Shown: piece after piece, positions 56,097 to 64,000 of the stretch | Layout: every line of letters begins with the position of its first letter | Numbering within the stretch: position 1 is the stretch's first letter | NCBI GenBank assembly: GCA_002085155.1 | Contig: NASX01000004.1 | Span: 1 to 64,000 of the forward strand | Reading direction: 5' to 3' | DNA length: 64,000 bases | Source of the DNA: Sorangiineae bacterium NIC37A_2 | GTDB taxonomy: Bacteria; Myxococcota_A; Polyangia; Polyangiales; Polyangiaceae | Notes under the pieces: generated by a model | The model's input: only the letters and a program-made list of their open reading frames with translations | The model's database searches: none | What the model was told of the DNA's origin: nothing | Made by a program: the position numbers and the translations under genes

Positions 56097-57038
56097 ATGA
56101 CGCCACTCAAGGACGCCTGGCAGGTGCTGAAAGAGACGGGCACACAATGGAGTGAGGATAATGTCACTCGGCTCGCGGCTTCACTTGCCTACTACACGCT
56201 GCTCTCGATCGCCCCTCTCATCATCTTCGTAGTAGCGGTCATGGGGTGGGCATTGGGCGAGGAGACCGCGCGCCAGCACATCGCAGGAGAAATGTCCGCC
56301 GTGGTGGGGGCGGGCGCTGCGTCGGCGGTCGAAACCATTGCCAAAAATGCCCAAGCTCCTGGCTCCGGAGTGTTCGGAATCGCGATGGGAATGGCCGTGT
56401 CTTTGTTTGGGGCCTCGGGAGTTTTTGGGGAGCTGCAGTCGGCGCTGAATACCGTTTGGGGCGTCGCGCCGAAGCCCGGCCGCGGCGTCTGGGGTATCGT
56501 GAAAGATCGCTTCTTTTCTTTTACTCTCGTTCTGGGCGTGGCGTTCTTGCTGCTTGTTTCCCTCGTGGTGAGCGCCGTTTTGACCTGGGTAGGCCGCGTG
56601 CTCGAGGCGTCGCTCCCGGGCGGGGCGACGGTTTGGCAAGTGCTCAACTTCGGCATTTCGTTCTCAGTCGTCACAGCCCTCTTCGCTTTGATGTTCAAAA
56701 AGCTACCGGACGCGCGCGTCGAGTGGCGGGACGTTTGGGTGGGAGCTGTGGTCACCGCGGGGCTGTTCACGCTCGGGAAATTCGGACTCGGCCTCTACCT
56801 CGGCAGCGTCGGAGTCTCCTCCGCTTATGGCGCGGCCGGCTCCATCGTTGCCTTTGTGATCTGGGTCTTCTTCTCGGCGCAGGTGCTGCTCATCGGGGCG
56901 GAGTTCACCGAGGTTTACGCTCGCCACTTCGGCTCGACCATCACGCCCGACAAAAACGCGGTCGCGGTCGAACAACCTCAAGCTACCTCTCCACCGCCGC
57001 CGGCCGGCGCTACGAGGAGCGAGCGGGTAAGCGCCTGA
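56097..57038 (+). CDS. YihY/BrkB-family inner membrane protein
   Basis: RLAASLAYYTLLSIAPLIIFVVAVMGW; SSAYGAAGSIVAFVIWVFFSAQVLLIGAEFTEVYA. Confidence 0.92.
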   Translation: MTPLKDAWQVLKETGTQWSEDNVTRLAASLAYYTLLSIAPLIIFVVAVMGWALGEETARQHIAGEMSAVVGAGAASAVETIAKNAQAPGSGVFGIAMGMAVSLFGASGVFGELQSALNTVWGVAPKPGRGVWGIVKDRFFSFTLVLGVAFLLLVSLVVSAVLTWVGRVLEASLPGGATVWQVLNFGISFSVVTALFALMFKKLPDARVEWRDVWVGAVVTAGLFTLGKFGLGLYLGSVGVSSAYGAAGSIVAFVIWVFFSAQVLLIGAEFTEVYARHFGSTITPDKNAVAVEQPQATSPPPPAGATRSERVSA

Positions 57039-57088
57039 GCGCTCCTGTCTGGGCTCCAGAACCAGCTGTCATCGCCCGAACGGTGCGT

Positions 57089-59044
57089 TCAGGGGACGCG
57101 GAGATCGTCGCGGCAGATGAGCGTTCCGTCGATATGGATGCCACAGAGGGTCGACCTCCAAAGAGCGACCTTCTGGAATCGTCCCGCGAAAGGCCCGGCC
57201 AGCTCGAACCGGCCCCAACAATCGACTCCCGAGTCGAGCGCTACTCCGCAGCAGGTCTCCTGGGCGCAGGCGATCTGCTGAAACTTCCCGGGAGGAGAGC
57301 GCATCTTCGTCTCATCCGCGCCCCAGCAATGCACGGTCGTGTCGCGATCAAGAGCGCAGTTGAAGTCGGTGCCGCCCTGAATGTCGATGAAATCTCCGAG
57401 CACGAGCGCTCGGGTATCGTTGTATCTCGGACGTGCGTTGGTGGAGTGACTGACGTCGCATCTGAGTGTCCCCGCTTGAGTGACAAGGCAGAAATCCGGG
57501 CCGGATGAGAGCAGGGCGATCTTCTCGTCCCCGATCGGCGCTCCAGGGTACTTCGGGAAGCCGTCCTTCAGAGTCGTGCCGGATTGGGTATGGATCTGAT
57601 CCACATAACCGGTCCTGAGCTCTGCTTGCGGGTCCTCCCGGCCCCAACATTCGAGCCTTTCTGCGGGAACCCGCCTGCGCGCGCACACTCGCTCTCCTCC
57701 AAATAGCTTGTCGGACCTCCCGGGGAGCGAGCTGAGCGAGACGGCTCTGCGCCAATCGTCGTGACGCGGGAAACAATGAAGGTCCCCCGCGCCGTCGATC
57801 ACCTACACGCAAACGTCATTGATCGTGACATCGAGGGCTTGCATGGGGGGCGGAAGGGCAGGCCTCTTGTCCATAAGGGTCATGCAGACAAGCTCGTGGG
57901 TCTCTCGGCGCGATCCGCAGAATCGCGTGGGGCTCTCGAGCCCCTGGAGAACGAACCAATCAAAGGGACCAGGGAACGAGCTCCCGTCGAGGCAATACAC
58001 GTCGCTTTCGATATTCAAAGCGCAGCCGGATTCGACCTGCACAAAAGGACCGAACTTTTTGAGCTGGGAACAGGCAGCCTGATCGACGCAGCGTAGCTCG
58101 CCCGTCTCGGTCAGCCCGGCGTCGCCTGAGCGGGAGAAACTTGCGAGTTTTTCGCCCATGGGGCGAGGCGAACGGCCGAAGGTTTCAAAGTTGACCCATT
58201 GCCAACACTCGAGGAAATGGTCGGCGTTGAGACCGCACGCCACGAGGTCTTTGGCTCCGAGCTCGGTCACGCGGGAGGGTGTCGTCACAATGTCCTCCTC
58301 GCTCTCATGCGCCCAGGGCTCGGTCACAGCGAGTCTCCCGTCCGTCCCGAGCAGCCAAAGACTGTAGCGGCTCAGGAGGATGTCTTTGAACGTGGAGTGA
58401 GGAAGTTTCTGGCGCGCGCCGTTGCGAAAGAGCCTTGGATAACCCAAGGTTTCTAAGCCTGCGAGGAAGGAATAGGTGGATTCTTCCTTGATTGAGCCTG
58501 ATTGATAGTACGTTGTGATTCGCTTGAGCGTGCCGAACGCGGTCTGGACGCCGATGAAGTCTTGAGGACAGTCCCGAATGTATCCGTCGGAGCCGAGGAG
58601 ACAGTGGGGGGTCGCCTGAAAGATGTAGAACTCACAGTGCTCTCCGAAGGTACCTGGGCGACACAAACATTGATGGGTATTGCCGGCGGAGGGGACACAT
58701 TCTCCGCCGTTCTTACAAGGCGAGTCTGAGCCGGGACCGCAGGCAAGCGGCCTCGCCCCGAACGTGCCCCCTGAGCCGAGCACACCTCGTCCGCCGTCCC
58801 GAGGAGCGTCATCCCATCCACTACTGCCTGCTAGATACTGAACGCCGCCGGTCGCGAGCGTGCCGCCGGTCGCGGAGTGAGGGGTGTCGCCGACGGGGCG
58901 CGAGTTCGAGCCTCCTGCCCCGACCAGCTCTTCTTCGCCGCTCTGGAGCGGGGATCGGGCGCCACAGGCGACCTCCGTGAACATCCAAAGTACCGCGAGC
59001 GCAGTCATGGCCCGCGCTCGTCGTGTCGTATGAGCTCGACTCAT
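57089..59044 (-). pseudogene. EGF-like + RCC1-like repeat lipoprotein interrupted by one in-frame TAG (57803-57805)
   Basis: Two abutting same-frame ORFs; ...INDVCV*VIDGAGDLHCF...; EGF-like CKNGGECVPSAGNTHQCLCRPGTFGEHCE; repeated xVxCWG motifs; lipobox MFTEVACGA. Confidence 0.75.
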
Positions 59045-59192
59045 CAGCTTTCCCCCCTTTGAAAAACGCGCCGAGTGACCTTGGCTGGATTGGCTTGTGC
59101 CTCAGGGTCCTCGATTTGGGCGGAATTTGCTGGCCCTACCTGGGCAGATTTTTCGTGGCGAGGGCAGGTCCGCGGTTTTACGGAGCCCGAAA

Positions 59193-60287
59193 ATGCGACT
59201 AGACAAGGCCCACGTGTCCCCTTCCAGTCCGAGCGTCCTGGCCCAACTTGAGGGCATTCAAGACCGATTCCGCACCGCCCTTTCGGGCCTCGACTCCGAG
59301 CTTGCCCTGCGCACGGCGCGGGCCGAGTTGCTCGGGAAGAAGGGCGAATTGACCGCGATCCTGCGCGGCATGGCCCAGGTTCCCCCTGACCAGAAGAAGC
59401 AGGTCGGTGAGGCCGTGAACCGGGTTCGCGAGGAGCTCGAGGCCATTTTCGAGGCCGCCCTCGTCGACCTCAAGAGAAAACAGCGGGCGGCGGAGCTCGC
59501 CGGTCCCCCCTTCGATCTTTCGATGCCCGGCCGTCCGATTCCGCGGGGCCATCGGCACCCGGTGTCCCTCGTCATGGACGAGGTGCTCGATATCTTCCGC
59601 TCTCTGGGCTTCGAAATCGCCTGGGGACCGGAGGTGGAGCTCGAGGTGAACAACTTCGAAAAGCTCGCTTTCCCCCCGGACCACCCGGCGACCGACATGC
59701 AAGACACGTTCTGGGTCGACGTCGCGGGCGCGCCCGCAAAGTGGCGGACGCTTCTGCGGACGCACACGAGCAGCGTGCAGGTGCGGGAGATGAGCGATCA
59801 CGGGCCGCCCCTCGCTCTCGTGAGTGGTGGAGCCGTCTACCGGCGCGACGACGATGTCACCCACTCGCCGATGTTCCACCAGATTGAAGGGTTTTACGTC
59901 GCACGGGACGTGTCCTTCGCGGAGCTCAAGGGCGTACTGACGGCCTTCACCCAGCGTCTCTACGGCGAATCGACGCCGATCCGCTTCCGGCCGAGCTATT
60001 TCCCCTTCGTCGAACCAGGCGCAGAAGCGGACGTCGGCTGCGTCTTCTGTAGCGAGGAGGACGGTACCCGCGCTGCTTGCCGCGTCTGCAAGGGAACCGG
60101 CTGGCTCGAGGTGCTCGGCTGCGGAATGATTCATCCTTCCGTGCTCACCGCGACGGGCATCGATCCCGAGTGGTACTCAGGGTTTGCTTTCGGGCTCGGC
60201 GTCGAACGGATTGCGATGCTGCGCTACGGCATCCCCGACATTCGTGTGCTCTTCGAGAACGACCCCCGCTTCCTCGCTCAGTTCTGA
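59193..60287 (+). CDS. pheS: phenylalanyl-tRNA synthetase alpha subunit
   Basis: GHRHPVSLVMDEVLDIFRSLGFEIAWGPEVE; MFHQIEGF; GFAFGLGVERIAMLRYGIPDIR. Confidence 0.96.
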   Translation: MRLDKAHVSPSSPSVLAQLEGIQDRFRTALSGLDSELALRTARAELLGKKGELTAILRGMAQVPPDQKKQVGEAVNRVREELEAIFEAALVDLKRKQRAAELAGPPFDLSMPGRPIPRGHRHPVSLVMDEVLDIFRSLGFEIAWGPEVELEVNNFEKLAFPPDHPATDMQDTFWVDVAGAPAKWRTLLRTHTSSVQVREMSDHGPPLALVSGGAVYRRDDDVTHSPMFHQIEGFYVARDVSFAELKGVLTAFTQRLYGESTPIRFRPSYFPFVEPGAEADVGCVFCSEEDGTRAACRVCKGTGWLEVLGCGMIHPSVLTATGIDPEWYSGFAFGLGVERIAMLRYGIPDIRVLFENDPRFLAQF

Positions 60288-60307
60288 GAAAATGCTGACT
60301 TGACCTG

Positions 60308-60341
60308 CTCGAGCGCGCTCGAGTGTTGGCGCGCGCCAACA
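60308..60341. repeat. two abutting perfect palindromes: CTCGAGCGCGCTCGAG (60308-60323) and TGTTGGCGCGCGCCAACA (60324-60341)
   Basis: Read directly, 21 bp after the pheS stop. Confidence 0.9.
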
Positions 60342-60829
60342 GGCCATTTTGCGGCGGTAGTACCAATCACCGCGCACCGACCGAGGCAAAACATCCCGAG
60401 CGTGATCGAAATGTCAGGCTGACGCGTGCCCGGACACTCGTCCGGGTGTGCCAGGATGTGCGTCGCGACCGCGACGCGGCTGCCCTTGTGTGAAATCTTT
60501 GCAACCGGTTCAGGCGCAATTCCGCGGGGTTGTCCAGATGGGGCGGACAGCGCCGAAAGGGCGGAAACCAAACTGCAACCTGGGCCCGTAAGGTTTCAAG
60601 AAGTGCGTCGTTCTAGCAGAGAGGAAGATGTCCTCGACGCGCCACGTATTCCTCTTTTTGTCCTCGGAAACAGGGGACACCCTCCGCGCCCACGTGGCCG
60701 GAACGGTTCTTGCAAGTGATTCCGAGAGAGCGACGGGTGGTTCCTCCGTCCGGTGCTCCGGAATAACTGCACCTTAGCACGAGTTTCCGAATTGTCTTGT
60801 TCCTTTTCAAGACCGGTGAGGTCCCCATT

Positions 60830-62182
60830 ATGAATCAAGAACAGCGCCCCATTCGCAAGTCCACCGCTCAGGCCCGCGTTCACGCAGCCTCGGCCGTTCG
60901 CGCGCCCCGTTCCGTGGAAGGAGGAGCCGCGACCCCGATCGCTGTGCGTTCCGGCGGCAAGAGCGTCGTGCCCTCGCGTCGGGACGACGAGGGCGCCGAT
61001 TCCGTTCTGAGTCGCTATTTTCGCGAGATGTCGGCGCACCAGGTCATGGGTGCGCACGAAGAGCTCGAGGCAGCGGAGTCTGTCGAGCGCGCGGAGGTCG
61101 AGATGTGGCGCGCGCTGCTCTCCTACGCCCCCGCCACACCTCATCTGCTCCGAGAGCTCGAGGCCCAGGCGCTCGAGGTACCCGAGGAGGATCGCCCCGA
61201 TCTGAACTCGGTGCACGAGCTCCGCGCTCTGCTCGCGGCGACCGAGGGCAAGCCTCTGACTCCAGAGCAGGCGGAGCGCTGGGCTTCGCTCTGTGCTGAC
61301 TTGGCGCGGGCTCTTCGTATGCCCGACTCCGATCGGCTCTGGATGAACCACGCCTGTGCCACCGCTCGTCGGATGACCCAGGAGCTTCATCCCGACGAGG
61401 CCGAGCGTCCGATCCTCGACGACAACGAGGAGTACCGGAAGTTCGTGCAGCGCATCGATCGCGCGGACATGCGGCAGCAGCTCGCCAAGAATAAGTTCGT
61501 CAAAGCGAACCTGCGGCTCGTGGTGAGCATCGCCCGCCGTTATAACCGCGGTCGTCTCCCGCTCATCGACCTGATCCAAGAAGGCAACATCGGCCTGATG
61601 AAGGCCGTGGAGCGCTTCGATCACACCCGCGGCTACCGCTTCTCGACCTACGCGTCCTGGTGGATTCGCCACGCGATCAGTCGTGCACTCGCCGACAAGG
61701 GTCGTGCCGTGCGCATCCCGGTGCACATGCTCGACACCTATAACCGCGTCGCGCGCGCCAAGCAGACGATCGCGGCTCGCATGGGTCGCGAAGCCACGCC
61801 TGAGGAGCTCGAGAAAGAAACAGGCATTCCTCGGGAGAAGCTCGACAAGGTGAAGGACCTGTATGCCGATACGCCCTTCTCCTTGGACCGACCTGTAGGT
61901 GACGAGGACGGCCGAAAGTTCATCGACTTCCTCGTCGAGGAGGACACCCCTTCTCCTCACGACAGCCTCGCGGCTGAGCGCTGGGCTGCTGAGGTCAAGA
62001 GGCTCCTGTCGACCCTCACACCCATCGAGTCGAACATCATTCGTTGGCGCTTCGGTCTCGACAATGAGGACGAGCTCACGCTCAAAGAGATCGGTGACAA
62101 GTACAACTTGTCTCGCGAGCGAATTCGTCAGCTCCAAGAGCAGGCGATCTCGAAGATCCGAAAGCAGATGAGGGATTTCTAA
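60830..62182 (+). CDS. RpoD-type sigma factor (RNA polymerase sigma-70 family)
   Basis: [69 protein letters not shown]-terminal [31 protein letters not shown]. Confidence 0.95.
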   Translation: MNQEQRPIRKSTAQARVHAASAVRAPRSVEGGAATPIAVRSGGKSVVPSRRDDEGADSVLSRYFREMSAHQVMGAHEELEAAESVERAEVEMWRALLSYAPATPHLLRELEAQALEVPEEDRPDLNSVHELRALLAATEGKPLTPEQAERWASLCADLARALRMPDSDRLWMNHACATARRMTQELHPDEAERPILDDNEEYRKFVQRIDRADMRQQLAKNKFVKANLRLVVSIARRYNRGRLPLIDLIQEGNIGLMKAVERFDHTRGYRFSTYASWWIRHAISRALADKGRAVRIPVHMLDTYNRVARAKQTIAARMGREATPEELEKETGIPREKLDKVKDLYADTPFSLDRPVGDEDGRKFIDFLVEEDTPSPHDSLAAERWAAEVKRLLSTLTPIESNIIRWRFGLDNEDELTLKEIGDKYNLSRERIRQLQEQAISKIRKQMRDF

Positions 62183-62202
62183 GAACGCCTCATCGTTCGA
62201 CC

Positions 62203-62236
62203 CGAAGACCCCGCCGCTCTCGCGCCGGGGTCTTCG
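62203..62236. terminator. bidirectional terminator between sigma factor and SDR genes
   Basis: CGAAGACCCCG...CGGGGTCTTCG inverted repeat between convergent genes. Confidence 0.75.
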
Positions 62237-62241
62237 TCTAT

Positions 62242-62976
62242 TTAGCGTCCTGAGAGGAAGCTCAGCTTTTGGAAGATGGCCTCGGGCATGTTGCGCACCA
62301 CGGCCATGATGAAGAACCAAAATCCTGGCACGTACACCTCACCCGCGCGCCGATCGACGGCCCGCACGATACCGCGCGCCGCCTGAGGAATGCTCGCGAA
62401 CACGGCGTTCTTCTTGTGGTGGGTGGTCATCTTGGTGTCGACGGGGCCGAGTTTGATAGTGACGACGTGGGCCTTTCCCCAGAGCCTGGAGCGGAGCCCT
62501 TGCAAGTAGAGGGTGAGGCCACCTTTGGCGGCTCCGTAGGTGTAATTGCGGGGACGGCCTCGCTCGCCAGCGACCGACGTGATGACAGCGAGCGTGCCGC
62601 GACCGTTCTTCTCGACGTGCTGAGCGAGAGGGATCAGCTGCGCCACAGCGCTCAGGAGGTTCACTTCGATCTGGCGTCGTGCTTCTTCGAAGTTCCGTTC
62701 GCTCTCGAGCTGGTCGCCGAGATAGCCTTGGCTGAGGAGCGCCACGTCGAGTGTGCCGAGGGCGGTGAGCGCGCGTTCGACGGCAGCACTGGCCCGGGCA
62801 TAGTCTGTGAAGTCGACGGCGTCGGAGCTGACCACAGCCGAGCCAAGCTCAGCGGAGAGCTGGGCGAGCGCCTCGGGATTTCGCGCGATGAGATAAAGGC
62901 GCGCGCCGCGAGAGGCGTAGATGCGCGCGACTTCGGCGGCGATGTCGGAGGTGGCTCCTAGGATGAGTACGTTCAT
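62242..62976 (-). CDS. short-chain dehydrogenase/reductase (SDR)
   Basis: MNVLILGATSDIAAEVARIYASRGARLYLIAR; ITSVAGERGRPRNYTYGAAKGGL (S-Y-K). Confidence 0.9.
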   Translation of the reverse strand: MNVLILGATSDIAAEVARIYASRGARLYLIARNPEALAQLSAELGSAVVSSDAVDFTDYARASAAVERALTALGTLDVALLSQGYLGDQLESERNFEEARRQIEVNLLSAVAQLIPLAQHVEKNGRGTLAVITSVAGERGRPRNYTYGAAKGGLTLYLQGLRSRLWGKAHVVTIKLGPVDTKMTTHHKKNAVFASIPQAARGIVRAVDRRAGEVYVPGFWFFIMAVVRNMPEAIFQKLSFLSGR

Positions 62977-63073
62977 GGGAAGTCTCCGGCGAAGCTCGGG
63001 AAGTCGCTTCATACACGACCAATGCCGCAATTTCGACGAGCACCGGGCCGAGGAGTCTTCTACCCTCCGGGCC

Positions 63074-63778
63074 ATGGAACTCGAATCGAGCGATCGCTCC
63101 ATGTACCTCCGCATGAACGACGTCGTCGACGGATACCGGAGCGAGCTCGCTGAGGTAGCGAGGAAACTGACTCAGGGTCTCGATTCCGACGTCGCAGAAG
63201 CACGGGCGATCTTCGAATGGGTGCGCGATGAGATCCCTCATTCTCACGATATCGGCATAGACGTCGTGACCTGCTCGGCGAGCGAAGTGCTCCGGGAGAG
63301 GACAGGGATCTGCTACGCCAAGAGTCATTTGTTTGCGGCGCTGACTCGGGCGGTGGGGATCCCGACGGGCTTCTGCTACCAGGTTTACTTGGCCGAGCCT
63401 GAGACCGGGAAAACGGCCGTCCACGCCTTCAATGCCGTGTATTTGGCGAGCCATAGGCGCTGGCTTCGGCTCGATGCCCGGGGCAACACGGGAGAAATCG
63501 ACGCCCAGTTCGATCTCGAGCGGGAACGGCTCGCCTTCCCTGTTGATCCGGACAAGGGTGAGCTGTTCATTTACGACGGGGTCTTCTGTGAGCCAGCCCC
63601 GGAAGTGGTTGAAGCACTTCGGCGTCACAAGCGGCGCAGTGAGCTCTGGCTGGACCTGCCGGAGCTCTTGGCCGACGAGCGTCTCTGTCCAGCGGACCGC
63701 GAGAAGAACCAGACCGTCCCGAGGCGAAGGCGGGTCGCAGCGCGCAGCCCCCAGGCCCATCTCCTCAATGACTCATGA
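63074..63778 (+). CDS. transglutaminase-like protease-fold protein
   Basis: RTGICYAKSHLFAALTRAVGIPTGFCYQ (Cys), AVHAFNAVYL (His), WLRLDARGN (Asp). Confidence 0.85.
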   Translation: MELESSDRSMYLRMNDVVDGYRSELAEVARKLTQGLDSDVAEARAIFEWVRDEIPHSHDIGIDVVTCSASEVLRERTGICYAKSHLFAALTRAVGIPTGFCYQVYLAEPETGKTAVHAFNAVYLASHRRWLRLDARGNTGEIDAQFDLERERLAFPVDPDKGELFIYDGVFCEPAPEVVEALRRHKRRSELWLDLPELLADERLCPADREKNQTVPRRRRVAARSPQAHLLNDS

Positions 63779-64000
63779 GCAGCGGGCGGGGGGCTCAGAG
63801 AATTGTTTCGGGATCTCCTGGACCGGGGGACGGGCGCCCCCAAGGACCCCACCCGAGGGGCAGGGGAGCGACGGGGCGAGGGCCCGTTTTGCCTTGAGAT
63901 TTCGGATGTTTCGATCTGCGCAAAGTCTGCGGGGGTGCCCGGGCTCCCCGACGGGGTCAAAATTTTCAGTCGAGTCGTAGAATTGCGGGATAAAGCTGAG

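Noticed and set aside
60596-62320. 574-aa minus-strand ORF
   Set aside because: Antisense to the sigma factor gene with biased composition and no domain.
63780-64000. Possible gene in the terminal segment
   Set aside because: Only short biased ORFs; truncated by the window edge, so no call is supportable.

Overview
This 64 kb window is GC-rich bacterial chromosome. Gly/Ala-rich lipoprotein linkers, MYXO-CTERM-like C-termini, a CarA-like MerR regulator and an NtrC-type activator suggest a myxobacterium-like (Myxococcota) host; that assignment is inference. Main blocks: (1) ~0.5-13.7 kb, a carotenoid cluster: MerR/CarA-like regulator plus PAS protein, crtB-crtI-crtE-lycopene cyclase, divergent crtC - GT2 - acyltransferase - crtD, and a CrtU-like desaturase. 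(2) ~15.2-31.2 kb, an L-arabinose/arabinan locus: SSS symporter, GH39-like hydrolase, FGGY kinase, araD, araA, LacI regulator, beta-barrel porin, two divergent GH54-type arabinofuranosidase lipoproteins and an aldose epimerase. Four copies of a palindromic operator (core TGTGAACGTTNACA) lie at its promoters and an orphan fifth copy lies 23 kb away. (3) Housekeeping genes: tRNA-Lys, AsmA-like/GT51 fusion, tadA, nrdA-nrdB with a pair of NrdR-like palindromes, CNNM/CBS protein, tRNA-Arg(ACG), rpmI-rplT, yihY, pheS (no pheT), an RpoD-type sigma factor. (4) ~45-49 kb, an apparently eroding MauG/histidine kinase/NtrC-type locus with an inverted junction, frameshifts and an in-frame deletion removing the receiver Asp and the Walker A loop. 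Also notable: an in-frame amber codon splitting an RCC1-like lipoprotein gene, perfect palindromes, a long inverted repeat, several intergenic minisatellites and a terminator-ended orphan region that may be an ncRNA. No CRISPR array, rRNA or intact transposase was seen. All family calls come from reading motifs by eye; no searches were run.
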